From Mya arenaria (Eukaryota > Mollusca > Bivalvia > Myida > Myidae), in contig NC_069125.1 of assembly GCF_026914265.1 (NCBI RefSeq), positions 73,905,546 to 73,969,545 of the forward strand: DNA of 64,000 nucleotides. The letters run 5' to 3'. The notes beneath the pieces are model-generated. The model worked only from the letters and a program-made list of their open reading frames with translations. It did not search any database and was not told the DNA's origin. The translations under genes were made by a program, and so were the position numbers. Positions within the stretch are counted from its first letter, which is position 1. Every line of letters begins with the position of its first letter. This document shows, piece by piece, positions 34,200 through 47,200 of the stretch.

Positions 34200-34970
34200 A
34201 ACTTTTTTAGAAACCCATAACATTATCCACAAGCAGGGCCCAATGTATCTACATGACTTAGTGGTAATAAAAGAACATTCCTTTAACTTTAGATATAAGA
34301 TGATGGCTGCTATCCCAACTGTAAGAACTACAACATATGGGTGCAATTCTTTCCGCTCCGGTGCCCCTAAACTCTGGAACTCCCTTCCACAACATTTTAG
34401 GGAAGAAACTAATTTTAATCATTTCAAGAGTTTAGTCCGGGCATGGAGCGGAGATAACTGCAAATGCTCATTTTGCATATAAGAATGCTGTCATATAACA
34501 TGCTGTAAAATGTCTTAATCAAAGATATGTTGGATGGGACCTCGCGAGCTTAGACTGCTTAGGCAGCTGGTCTCTTTCAATGTGTCTTTGATTTAAATCA
34601 TGTTAATTAATTGTGACTTCTTTTGTTTTATTTCCCATGCTAAATGCATTGTCGTATTACCTTGTGATTCGTATTTTCGATTAACTTATGCTATAAATTA
34701 TGCTAATCTACCTACATTCTATATATAGTCTAATGTCTTTCAACTGCCAAATATGTTTATGTGATTTTACTATAAGAATTATTTATTTGTTTCAAGAGTA
34801 CATACTGAATATTATTATTTGCATGAACTGATGTGTGTGATATATTAGTTACATAAATTATGCTATTTATTTATAATGTCGGTCAAAAGCTATTCATAGC
34901 TTATGTTAAACTGTTGATGATAGTACCCGACAATAAATAAATATTGACTTGACTTGACTTGACTTGAATA
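34200..34970 (+). mobile_element. 5'-truncated non-LTR retrotransposon (LINE) 3' end with a (TTGAC)n tail
   Basis: The frame ending at 34482 encodes the C-terminal end of a LINE reverse transcriptase: YGCNSFRSGAPKLWNSLP, then FKSLVRAW and a cysteine-containing end CKCSFC. It is followed by about 460 bp of 3' UTR and a short TTGAC pentamer array at about 34944-34966, the kind of simple-repeat tail some LINE clades carry. The 5' part is missing, as is usual after aborted reverse transcription. Clade not assigned. Confidence 0.75.
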
Positions 34971-36195
34971 TAATAAGTTGCTTCCCAAGTAATGTTATTA
35001 AACATAGAAGACAAAAAGAATTGCGATTGGTCTGACAGGCAAAACTTATTTCTTCCATTAATTTATAATTCATATACGATATACTGTATCTAATGTGTGC
35101 GACTCTTTAAGAGGTAACATACAATGTAATAACTGATTAAATGTCCTGTAACTTGGAGCTTATCAAGTGGTAAGCAAATTTCTAAAGATTGCATAATCTA
35201 TATATAACCTATATGCAATCAACCAATTTATAAAATATCAATCAGTTATTTAATTTAATGAAACGTTCGAAAGATACATGAATTTAAATGGTTTGTTTCG
35301 TAAATATTTTGATAAGATAACAAGCAATTTTATCGTAATATCATCATCTCAAAAACAAAGTGATAAATATATTCGGAGTCAGAAACTAAATAACAGTTTT
35401 AGGATTGGGCTAATGAACAGAACGATGTTTAAATTGACTTAAATGATAGAATATTACGGTCTTAAAGTTGTTGAAATACATAATTATATACATATGATTA
35501 TAAAAAAAAATTCATCACTTATCAGGCATTTAATTATATGACCATTTCCTTGCTTATTTTTTAAAAAAAAATGTGTGAAAACATTATCTTTAAACTAAAA
35601 AAAAAAAAAAAACTATTTCTAAATTTTAGGGTTTTTTTTGTGTGTGTTTTTTTTACATTAAAGTTCTTTTAAGATTCGTTACGAAGACGGTGCTTAATTG
35701 CCGGTACACATACATAAATACATGCACATACAGTACATGGAATTGTATTTCTCCTACCATACTGTCATATACGCTAACATAGACGAATTTAAGATGCAAC
35801 ACGTGCAGCCCCCGCCCCGAAGACCTAGTTCATATGAATGTAAACCAATATTATTATAGGTATAGTTCTGTACGTTCGTAAGTACAGGTCAACAGGCCGA
35901 ATGATACAAAACAACTGTTAACTATTGCACTAATCCAAATTGTTGTCTGCTGCTACTACTTTTATCCTCTATACTGACAAGGTAAAATGAGTTTATTGAT
36001 AAATAGTTTTATGAAATACTACGTCTTAACAAGTATAGCATGTTTTATTTGTATTATTTGATTTATAAGTATGTCTAAATATGCCTTTTCTGAACTCATA
36101 ACTTATGCAACAAGTTATTACTACGTCAACATTTTTCGGATGTTATCAGTTCGGATACTGGGTGTTATAAAATAACCGGTCGGTGGAATTACCGA
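34971..36195. other. AT-rich intergenic sequence
   Basis: Poly(A)/poly(T)-rich, with no gene, RNA or repeat family that I can support. Confidence 0.5.
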
Positions 36196-36620
36196 AAACC
36201 TGGGAAAATCCGAAAACCCCTTTCATTTTCATAAGTATACATAATAGAGTATGCGAGTTGTTTTGTAGGCACGGATTAAATACTTCGTAGTTGTTGGTTG
36301 CTGGGGGTGGGAAAGTAGGGGGAGGGGATGGTGGTGGCTAAAACCCGGGAACCCCTTTTATTTTCAGAAGTACATACAATAGAGTATGCGCGGTGGTTGT
36401 TATGCCCGTATTTAATACTTTATTGTGTTTGTGGCTTGTATGCCGTAGTTGTTGGTGGTTTGAGAGGGGTGGGAAGTTAGGGTAGGGGGTTGGGGGGGGG
36501 GGGGGGGGCTAAAACCCGGGAACCCTTTCATTTTCATAAGTATACATACAATATAGAATATGCATGGTGGTTAAATCCGTCAGGTTTTTCTACTGCATTG
36601 TGTTTAAGTGGGTTGTATGT
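36196..36620. repeat. G-rich tandem repeat, about three copies
   Basis: The segment CCCTTTCATTTTCATAAGTA recurs in diverged form at about 36217, 36352 and 36523, 135-171 bp apart. Each copy carries a G-rich run, including an uninterrupted run of about 18 G at 36491-36508 and GGGGGAGGGG near 36320. The G tracts could form quadruplexes. The block ends about 200 bp before the ABHD11 start. Confidence 0.65.
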
Positions 36621-36814
36621 CGTGGTTGAGAGTTGTTGGAGAGGTACGGTCCGATAACCAAAACCAAATGTTTGTTTCTTTATGCTCAATTGATACAAAA
36701 GAGCATTGCTGTACCAGGTAAAGCATAAATATTTGGCATGCTTTAGGTCAATGTAAATGTGTATACATTTCATTACCTTTTTTTTCAGTTCTTTCGAACT
36801 TCAATGTGGAATCA

Positions 36815-39800
36815 ATGAAACTGTTACTACAAGGGAGACTTTTTCAGTCCTGCTCCTACTGTGTGCGAAGACAGCTATGCTCAGCCACCAGCAGGTAATT
36901 GTGAAGGCCTTTTTCATGGTTTGTACGAGTTTAAATCATATATTTCAAGTAATAATTCTTAATCGGAAAAATGAGTAATAAGAAGGGATGGGCACCCCTA
37001 TTGCCAAGCTTCACTCGTAGTTAAATATATATTTGGTGTTTTAATGTGATTCAAGACATCTAGAATGTTTATAATTATTATTAATTATTATTATGATAAA
37101 TTAATATTATTATTATTATATAAGCATTATTTCAAATACCGCACATCATGTTAATAGGCTATAAACAAAAACATCACAGTTATTGATTTATAAAAGAGAA
37201 AGAAAACAAAAGTAAATCAAAGCACTGCTAGCACTGGTTTTTTCTTTGCGTTGGGACTGGGTAGAGTTTAATGTTGTTATTTTGTCAAATTATAATTAGA
37301 GCAGCTGCTGTGACCCTTCCGACCCTTGAAGCCCTGATACATGCGTTACACTAAATACAGTAGAAAAGCAAATGAAAAAAACAGTTAATTAATAGTAGTC
37401 TTTTTTTCTGATTATAATGTCAAATTTGAAAACTGTATAACATCAATAAGTCAATACACAGAACAGCCTAACTGCATAGAAACACTTATGGTTCCCAACT
37501 TCACATTGTTCGGTTTTCTGAACTGAAAGTGTTTACATTGAATACATAAAAAAGTTTGGTGGCATTAATTAAAAAAAATGCTTAATTACAGTCAAAACAG
37601 AGTGGTAACGCAGTAAATACAAAAAGTAATTGTCCTGAACCAAATTCAAATTCTGTGTCATATTTGCTATCCATGATACCAAAACCATGTCTGTTGTTGT
37701 TTTCAGTCATGCAGTTGACCTGTCATACTATGCGTACGAGAAGCAACCCCAGGAGTCGGTCCATGCCCAGCAGCTGCCCCTCATCCTCATGCACGGCCTT
37801 ATGGGATCTAAACAAAACTGGCAAAGCCTTGCCAAGGTCTTTGGCAGTACTGGTAGAAAGGTCTACTGTTAATATTTTTTCTTCATATTTCTTGAGTGTT
37901 TTACATCTTTCATATAATTATTTAAAGCTGCACTCTCACAGATTGAATGTTTTGACAACTTTTTTTATTTTTTGTCTTGGAACGAGCCAATTTTTGCGAA
38001 AATGCATGGAAACCAGTTATATAAGACTGCTGACAAAATACTAGATCGCAGATTTTTATATTTAAGTTAAAAATATGATGTTTTATATGCATATTTCTTA
38101 AACCAGTAGTAACAGATTAAGCCATAAAACATTAATTTTCAAACGGAAATATGAAAATCTGCGATCTGTTATTTTGTCAGCAATCTTTTATCATTGGTTT
38201 GCAGATATTTATGCAAAATTTGCACTTTCCTAAACAAAAAATAAAAAAGTTAAATGGTATATCTGTGAGAGTGCAGCTTTAACAAATGCATGTCCAAAAG
38301 GTTGTCTGATCTAGCTGATCTCCTACTTTATCAGTTCTTATTCAATCTTTACACAATTAATTGGTGTGATAAAGTATGGTTGAATAATTTTTATTTCCAT
38401 TCATTTATCTTTAGTTGGTCGCTCAGTCTAAAGTTATAATCTTTGACCCTACTAAATTGACCTTGTCCTTAGCCCTTGACCATAGCCTATAATCACAACA
38501 TGATAAGAATGTTTCTGGGCAGTTGGATATTAGCTAGATAACTTATCCAGATTTATGACCCTTGTTTCAGGTGTTGGCACTTGATGCCCGTAACCATGGC
38601 GGCAGTGTTCACGTGGAAGACATGAACTATGCTTTGTTCTGCGAGGACGTTGTGCGTTTCCTCGACTCACAGAACATTGAGCAAGCTGTACTTCTTGGGC
38701 ACAGCATGGGGGGCAAGACTGCCATGGTCACCGCTCTCACACATGTAAGTTTACACTCTTCGTTCTGTCTTGTATGTTAACTTGAATTAAACAGGAATTT
38801 CTTTAATAACAAATTGGAATTGCCTTTGATGGTCAAAGTAAGATAAGTAAGATGGTTTTAATCTTTACCTGCATCAGCTACATTCTAACCCTTGCAGGGA
38901 GGGCGGGTAGCTGGACTTATTGTGGTTGATGTAGCACCCAGTGTGAGCCCGAACATTGAGAAGCACCCATCATACCTTGAGGCGATGCTGCGCATCCCAC
39001 TCCTAACACTGGCCAATACCGGCGACACAGAGAACACACCCATCTCCACCGTACGCAGACACGTGTTCACGGAGCTTGCAAAAACCATTCAGGTAATGTT
39101 CAGAAATGTTGGCACACTGTGTTTATTTTCTCAGCTCAATATAAATGGTGATTGGAAGACTTGTGGAGCATGTTGGTTTGCATGTAGTTTGGTCGAACAA
39201 TAGACAAGGTCTTGTCTGCACAATAACACAAGAAAAGTTGAAATAGGACAATAACACATCAGCAGTAGGTTGCCCTTGACCAGTAGTTGACCCCTATTGT
39301 TTTTTGATGTCAGTAGGTTAAAAGTCAAACTTAAGAGAACATCCACAACAATAATTAAAGGACGATTTGACATAAAACCATGAAAATTCAGACGAAGGTT
39401 ATTCTTGACCAGTAGATGACCCCTTTTGTGTATAAGATCAGTTGGTCTAAGGTCACAATTTACAGTCTTAGGAGATTCTGGTCGGCACAATATATTGAGA
39501 ACTGGAGAACAGTTTGACTTTGGACCGGCAATTTGCCCTTGATCAGTAGATGAGTGACGTGATGACCCGTATTGTTCTTGAGGTCAGTAAGTCAAGGTCA
39601 CAGTCAAGAGTCTTTGGAAAACTTTGCTATCATCTACCTTAATATTATCTATTGTTTTTCAGGATGAAGCCATGCGTCACTTCCTGGCCTCCAACCTTGT
39701 GATCCGGGATAACAAGTTTGGCTGGAAGTGCAACCTTGACTCCATAATCAACAACTTCCATGACATTGCCTCATTCCCAAAGTTTGAAGAAGAGCAGTAT

Positions 39801-40168
39801 TATGGTGGCACGCTGTTTATTGGTGGCTCAAATTCTAATTACCTCACGTAAGTTTTTACTTATTTCATATATTGCATATGATTTAATCTTTTAAAGAGGA
39901 TCAAAAACACATTTATGTGTTTCACAGACTGCCAATGGATGTGATAAACAATTTTATTGTCGAGACCATTTTCTAATGAATTGGCAATATTTTTAAACAG
40001 TTGCACTTCCCATTTGTTTCCAGTGAGGAGAACGTCCCTCGTATCAAGGAGTTGTTTCCCCTAGCAGAGGTAAAGTATATTGAGGGGGCGGGTCACTGGG
40101 TGCACTCTGACAAACCACACCTCTTCATCTCCACCGTCAACAACTTCCTGCTACAGGCTGGCGTCTGA
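36815..40168 (+). CDS. ABHD11: ABHD11 alpha/beta hydrolase, complete 6-exon model
   Basis: Exons: 36815-36894, 37707-37860, 38571-38744, 38898-39092, 39663-39847, 40024-40168; all GT-AG and in phase, 310 aa (human about 315). The first exon encodes an Arg/Ser-rich leader (MKLLLQGRLF ... VRRQLCSATS) with no acidic residue, consistent with a mitochondrial presequence. HGLMG at 56-60 is the oxyanion segment, GHSMGG holds the nucleophile Ser123, and AGHWVH holds His287. Asp227 in CNLDSI may complete the triad, but I am unsure. ALDARNHGGS and FIGGSNSNYL match ABHD11 as I recall it. The mammalian protein protects the lipoylated 2-oxoglutarate dehydrogenase complex. Oddities: the exon 2 donor is the weak GTCTAC, and intron 2 carries a MITE. 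The exon 1 start is inferred from phase and leader composition. Confidence 0.9.
37922..38282. mobile_element. MITE copy B (361 bp, TTAA-bounded) in ABHD11 intron 2
   Basis: Same family as 30714-31046. The ends are TTAAAGCTGCACTCTCACAG and CTGTGAGAGTGCAGCTTTAA, a perfect 20-bp inverted pair, with internal arms around AGATCGCAGATTTT and AAAATCTGCGATCT. It begins about 60 bp after the exon 2 donor. Confidence 0.85.
39200..39630. repeat. Degenerate tandem repeat in ABHD11 intron 4
   Basis: Diverged copies of TTGACCAGTAGNTGACCCC with a trailing AGGTCAGTNGGTCAAGGTCA segment occur at about 39278, 39398 and 39540. Unit length is about 120-140 bp and the copies are old. Confidence 0.5.
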
Positions 40169-41752
40169 TGAAGGCTTGGCTTTAGGATAGACCAAGTGTG
40201 TAGGGTTACCTTGTCCTAGATCTGTCAAAGATCTACATCTACATGTGTTACCTTGTTGACATTAACCAGCATCATGATAAGCAAACAAACTCCACATGAT
40301 TATATTGTCATATAATTGCCCTTGATTTATAAGCTCATTTGTGTTATAAAGAAAATGTCTCTAGAGGTATTGTCATAGTGTCTGTGGACAGTGTCATTCA
40401 AAAACCTAAATTTTGGCCAAAACTTAAAAAAACGTTGAAGATATTTATATGAAACTTGGTACACATATTGAGAGAAAATTGGATTTTTTTAGCAAGGATC
40501 CTATCTCTGGCTTTGATGGTTGCTGAGTTAAACCCCTTTGACCGAAAAAACAGACGAGAGTTTGCTCTGCAGCACTCTTGTTATATATAACTGCAATTTG
40601 CTTTGGCTGCTTATCTGACTCAAGGACTCGATCTTGCTTACACGAAGATCACATATTGATATGTTTTGAAAAAAATATTTTTAGCACTGTAAAGTATAGC
40701 ATGCATTATGATAACAAAGAAATATCTATCAAAAAGGAAGACATTTAGCATCCACACAACACTTTTTAAAAGAATATTGAGATATCAAGGATTTAGTGAG
40801 ACTCTTTTTATGACATTATGATTATTACACTTAATAGAATCAAAATGTTTGCATAAGAGTTAAACATATTACATATTATATCTGGAACAATTTTGGAATC
40901 CAGCTAAAAATTGGTGAATTTAAATGTCTCGCCCACTTTCAACAGAGTGGAATAAGGCCTCTGATTGACTGACAGAAACCTTGTGTGAAGGTGACCTTCA
41001 ATGTCTCACCTTCAGATCCTAGTATTATAAGGATAGGATTTGAATCAGATTGTAATGGCTGCTTACATGTATTTGATTTACAATCTATTTTACAATTTAT
41101 CATAGCGAGAAAATCAATATAATGTGAGTTGTATTTACCCATTTTTGAGTTGGAATAATGAATGTTGAATGTTTTTTCTGTGTGACAAATTGCTTCTTAT
41201 ATTTATTTGTTACGTTAAGATGATTTGAATAAACTTTACCATTTTCATTTTGTCTAAATTATCCACCCAAGTTATGACAAGCCAAAATATGCTGTTGGGA
41301 AAGGATTCTGATAAAATATTCAGGAACTTAAAACAAAAATTGTTGTCAGGTACATGTATGATGATATACACCTTCCAAATGCATTCTGTTCACGATCCAA
41401 TTAATCCTGAAAATGTTTTTTTTATTCCCGTTATGCTTATTTACATGTAGGTGCAATATGACAAATTTTCTAGTCCGGATTCAAGGTTAAATTCAACATT
41501 TAGGAAGAAACCCATTTTTGCCCTTTTATTCCATCCTTAAATACCATTGGACGGATGCAATGGACATGGTCTGCAATACCAACAACACAAGTACATTTCG
41601 AAGGTGGCGTATAAAGATGATCAACACCAGTTCACAAGTACATTCCTAAAGTGGCATATAGATCAATATTTACATTCGCCTAGTCCTTTGTATAGATAAC
41701 ACATGAAGTTCATATCGTATAACATGCAAGGAGTATTGACATCATTGTTTTT
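40169..41752 (+). other. Probable ABHD11 3' UTR and flank, with AATAAA at 41228-41233
   Basis: AT-rich sequence follows the stop. The first clear AATAAA after the stop is at 41228-41233, giving a possible 1.06-kb 3' UTR. 40370-40580 looks like a dispersed repeat fragment. From about 41580, GTGGCGTATAAAGATGATCA resembles the repeats at 42965-43165. Confidence 0.4.
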
Positions 41753-42725
41753 TAGCTCTACTGGCCAAAGGCCAGAAGAGCTTATGCGATGGTAATGTGT
41801 ACGTAGTATGTGCATCCGTGCGTTCGTGCGTCTGTAAACAATTGCTTGTGAACAGGAAACAGTCTTCAGTTTTGATTGTATCTCGATGAAACTTGGACTG
41901 TATCTAGATATCCATTAGAGCTGGGTTCCTTTCGAAAACCAGCCAGATCCGCCCATGAATGCCTAGATTATGGGCCATGAAAGTTTTAAAGAAATGCTTT
42001 CTATTTTTAGCCAGGTCTGCATGAGCGAATTCTATATTTAGCCAAGTTTACATGTACATGTAAATTCAAGTCTAGAGTTAAGGGAGACAATTTGCAAGTC
42101 TAGGATTTTGAGAGACAATTTGCTTTTTGCTTCTGCAGTTGATTTTGTGAATTACTCTGCCTTGTTCTTGTTGAAAGCCCAAAGGCCATTTTTTAGCTTT
42201 AAGTTCTGTAGTTTGCGCATTCATCTTAACAAAATTGGTTGTGAATGTTTAAGTTATGCACCTGGTGTCATTACTGGCCACACCCAGGGTTCACAGGTTT
42301 GGTAAACATAAATCTGGAAAGGTTTGAAAATCTTTTTGTGTGTTCGTGCATCCATCTCAGCACAATTGATTGTGAATGTTTGTTCAAATTGATCAATGTT
42401 GTCCTAGGATGCCCTTGACTTTGACCTTTTGACCAACTTTTTTTAACTTTTAAAACTACAGAAATTTTTACTATGAGTACAGTTTTGAAAGCATTTTTTT
42501 TTTGTCAGATGACTTTTACTTGGCACATATTAAAATAGTTCATGCAACTAATCTGCTTACAATACTTTCTGGGCTCAGATGTTGAACGTGCTACGTTGTC
42601 AGGTAACCCAAACACAAAACATAAACTATATGTCTGTTGCCTTTTACCCATTCATACATGCTCTGGATTGATATGACCACAAAAGCCATGCCAGTAGTGC
42701 ATAGGCCCTTTTGGGCCTCTTGTTT
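41753..42725. repeat. Dispersed interspersed repeat, about 970 bp
   Basis: Begins with an imperfect palindrome, AGCTCTACTGGCCAAAGGCC followed by AGAAGAGCT, and ends with GGCCCTTTTGGGCCTCTTG. TTGTTT occurs on both sides and could be a target duplication. The style matches high-copy repeats I associate with bivalve genomes. No coding domain is visible. Classification unresolved. Confidence 0.5.
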
Positions 42726-42964
42726 CAATTTTGCACTCTGATTGGATTAGCGCAACACCATTTTACCAATAATACACTACGTTACAAATATCAGCTATCC
42801 TTTTATACAAACATGTTGTCGGTTACACTTCATTAAGAACAAATACTCAATTGCAGAAGATACTGCTTATAGTCAACATGAATATTTATTTCATATGTAA
42901 ATGTAAGTGTTTATTTTGTGCCCTACTGCGCTCATATAGCATAAACTCAAGAAAAAATGTGATC

Positions 42965-43165
42965 AATCCTTCAACATCAGTTCACAAGTATATTTCTAAG
43001 GTTGCGTATAAGATCAACATTGGTTCTTAAGTTCATTTCTAAAGTTGAGTCTAAGATCAACATCGGTTCACAATTTCATTTCTAAGGTAGCGTATAAGAT
43101 CAACATTGGTTCACAAATAAATGTTCAAAGGTTGCGAATAAAGAAGCTCACCACCAGTTTAAACA
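42965..43165. repeat. About 43-bp tandem repeat, four to five copies
   Basis: The units read GGTTCACAAGTTCATTTCTA then AGGTTGCGTATAAGATCAACATT with substitutions. Related single units lie at 41590-41680, on the far side of the interspersed repeat at 41753-42725. That repeat may therefore have split one array. Confidence 0.65.
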
Positions 43166-44251
43166 ATCTGTTTTATGTCATTAAAATTTCATTGCAACAA
43201 AGTATAAAATGTTATGATTAAAAAAGTTACATAAAACATTTCATTTTGATAAAGTTTATATCACAGACAATTAAACATCACACAACTGGAGGCAACACCT
43301 GTGTAAATGTGTCCATAATCACATTGTTAAAACTAAAACAGAAACCTCCTGGCTTCTACGACTTGTAATTGTAATGATTTATACATATTACAAGGTAATA
43401 CAATTATTGTGAGTTTTACTTACTCAAGAACCAAGATTATGGTGATAAACATTTGTTTTTCATTCAAAATCAAAATTGGTTGAAATGTGTTAAATCTGAT
43501 CTGACATATCCATAAAAGGTTTGGGTCATTTCATTTTGAATAGTTGAGTTAAAAATCCAATTTTCCTCAAAATGGACAAACCCAACGTTTGAAAACTAAG
43601 TATGTATTTGTTTGGATATTCTGAAATAAGGCAATGCATTTGATCAAAAAGAAATAATTTTTAAAATTTTCTTCAATGTTTGACTTCACATGGAACAAAT
43701 CTTTTAATAGTAACCATTTTTTCCTTAATTTTTTTTTCTTTGATTTATAAGCAAAATCTTACAGTGTCTGTTGCAGAATCCCCAAAAACACATTTACTCC
43801 AAATTTCATTGAAAAAAATTAGAAAAACCTTGGTTTTACAATATGTGAAACACAATAATTCTGCATATACTTTGCTTTTCAATAGTGTCAGCACTTTTCA
43901 TCTTGTATGTCTTTTGCTGAAGCTGTTAAATAAGTTACTATCCAATCTAGTTTGGCAATGTTGTAAAAGTCCATTATGCTACCATTAAATTTATAATTTG
44001 TTATGACCCTACTTTCCAGAAACAAACAAGGACTTAGATTTTACAAACATCTAAAATAGTAACAGTATACAATACAAAAAAAGTTAATTTATAATCAAAA
44101 TAAACACTCAACAGTTATTATATTGATAAATTAAACTTAGTATAGGAACAAAAATATGTTTTGTTTTAATTTAAAATATTTTTGTGTAAGGACTTTAGTC
44201 CATGCCAGTCACTACTCAGTCAGAAATGTGGGTTTTTGTACCCAAAGTTCC
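43166..44251. other. 3' flank of LRRC43, nothing specific seen
   Basis: AT-rich. ATTAAA, read on the minus strand at about 44164-44169, is a possible poly(A) signal for LRRC43, 85 nt after its stop. No gene is supported. Confidence 0.4.
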
Positions 44252-47200
44252 TCAGACTTCCTGTTGCTCTTCAGTTGGAGGTTTGTTCCTCTCCTCCTCA
44301 TCCTTCAGCAGGTCCATGGCTGTCTTCCAGTGGTGCAGGTTTACTTCCACATGGATCTGAAAGTCAACTTTGGCTGTTGTACTAAATATGTAAACAGAAC
44401 TACTGTAAAAATAATGACTTGTATATCAAATTTGAGTTGAAATGTATGGTCTTTATGCATTTCTGTAAGTGTGTCTTGCATTACCAGTACATTTATATTG
44501 GGAAAATTTTCCCAAAACAAAAAATTACATTGAATTAAATAATGTGAAGCCAGCAATATATTGGCTTTCAGTGTTATGTTTGTCTGACCTCGAGTGGCGG
44601 TGGTGGTCCAGCATCCTCCTCTTCTTCAGGGGCAGCGACTCCCCCTTTAACGCCCTTCCCACTCTTGTCCCCCTTGGTATCAGCTTTACCACCCTTGGCT
44701 GCACTGCCTTTACGCTCTACATAAGAACAATCAAAATTCAAAGTGAGTAAAATAGCATGTTATTTATTTTCAAATACTATACATAATTCAAACCTATGTG
44801 CATTGGATTTAAAACTTACAACATTTACTTTATTTGAGAGCAATAAAAATGTTTTGAATTATACCTTAGGAGCTTACCAATACTCTTGAAATTGTATTAT
44901 AGCAGATTACCTTTACTCTTGTCTTTTGGGTCTTCTTTCTTTTTGCCAGCTGAAGTTGGTTTTTTGCCTTTATCTTTTGGGTCTGCTTTCTTGTCCTGTA
45001 AAAAGGTAAATGCTAATATTGATAATTAATAAAGGGATGTCATACAAGAACAGGAGATCTGCTTGCAATTGCAATCATTGGATGTCCATGCATAGATAAG
45101 GTTTAAATTGTGAAGTTATATGCGGATATCATGAAGTTTCCTAGCTATGGCCTGGAGTAAAGAAAATCAAAGAAGCAATACATGTTTTTAAATATCTGAA
45201 AACTTTATCGTAGTGTATACGACAGTTCACAAAATTCCACAAATAAACCAGATCTGAAGTTTAAGGGTTTTTTTGCTGCAAACACTCTTAAAAAAACAAA
45301 GTAACAGTGAGGTCACCTTGGAAAAATGTTTAACAACTTTCATTTGCCTAGCTTTCAAAACCCCAGAAAATGCAGGTAAAAAATCATGGCTTTTTAGCGT
45401 CATTAGCATGGATTATTATGATAACTTCTCATTTAATGCAAGCCATGTTTAACACTGTTAGCGATCCTAGCATGTGTGCTATGTTTCACACAGTTCATGA
45501 ACCCAGACCCATACACCCACACTGGACCATGCAATGTGTGCCATGTTTCACACAGTTCATAATCCCAGACCTATATTCCCCACATCAGAACATGCAATGT
45601 GTGCCATGTTTCACACAGTTCATAATCCCAGACCTATATCTCCACATCAGAACATGCAATGTATGCCATGTTTCACACAGTTCATAATTCCAGACCCATA
45701 TCCTCACACTTCAACATGCAATGTGTGCCATGTTTCACACAGTTCATGATCAAAGACCCATATCCTCAGACTTAAACATGCAATGTGTGCCACATTTCAC
45801 ACAATTCAAAATCCCAGACCCATATCCACACACCTGAACATGCAATGTGTGCCATGTTTCACACAGTTCATAATCCCAGACCCATATCCTCACACTTAAA
45901 CATGCAATGTGTGCCATGTTTCACACAGTTCATGATCCAAGACCCATATACTCACGCCTGTTCATGCAATGTGTGCCATGTTTCACACAGTTCATAATCC
46001 CAGACCCATATCCTCACACCTGAACATGCAATGTGTGCCATGTTTCACACAGCTCATGATCCCAGACCCATATCCTCACACCTGAACATGAAATGTGTGC
46101 CATGTTTCACACAGTTCATAATCCCAGACTCATATCCTCACACCTGAACATGCAATGTGTGCCATGTTTCACACAGTTCATAATCCCAGACCCATATCCT
46201 CACACCTGAACATGCAATGTGTGCCATGTTTCACACAGTTCATAATCCCAGACCCATATCCTCACACCTGAACATGCTACCTTTTGTTCATTTCACACAA
46301 TCCCAACACCAGTTGTGAACAATTACCTTTCTCTTCATCTACAAAAGGTTCAAACAATCTCCATAACTGTTATAACAAATCATAGGGAGTTTATTGCTAC
46401 GTAAGTATGGTACAACTTAGAATGCAAAAAATATTATTCTAGTTATAGTGAGAATAAAAAGAATAATTATATATATTAAAAGCAAGTGTAAACAAGTATA
46501 TTTTGGAAAAAAAATGTGTAGTAAAAAAAAAAAGTGAATTAAGGGGAAATGTAATGGTAAGAAATCAAGTATTAAAAAAAGTATAAAGACGGAAAGAAGT
46601 TAATGTCGTTAATAATTAATAGGTATGGAAACAAAACGTAAGGGGACTCGAGGCCTCCACTTATTTGAGTCGGTCAGTTACTTTCAGAAATGAAGTGTCC
46701 TTGCGATGAACAGGTGAACTTTTAAGATGACATCTTTGTTTGATTCATGGGTTCAGTGATTTTCGCCATATAGGAGGTTATTAAGGGATGGGAGGGTGGC
46801 ATCAAAGGTTAGAAAAAAAGACGCAATTGCTCAAAGTGTCTACAGTACATAAGGAAATGGGCTACGGTTTCTGATTGGCCAGATGAGCAAACAGATGAGT
46901 CGATCAGAGCACACCGATGGAGGTCGTGTTTTAGTGAGCTACAGGAAAGGCGAAGCCAGGCATGAAGCATTTGATTTTTTCTCAGTCCAACATTGAAAAG
47001 GTTAGATTTGAAACGTGGAACAGGATTCGAAGCTGATTTGAAAGCTACAAGGGACGGTTATGAGATAACAGTTGGAGGAAGAAGATTCCATTCATGAATG
47101 GCAGAAGGAAAGAATGATGTTTGGTAGAGTTGAGATTTGCAAGCGAGAGGTGGGATGGAATTGTTATTTCTGAAAGTGTATCTATGATTGGGCTGGTCAG

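Noticed and set aside
39131..39490. 119-codon minus-strand frame in ABHD11 intron 4
   Set aside because: Falls on a degenerate tandem repeat and is antisense to a well-supported gene.
45370..45997. Cys/His-rich repeated peptide (MCAMFHTVHNPRPI)
   Set aside because: Translation of the 62-bp intronic minisatellite; 62 is not a multiple of three.
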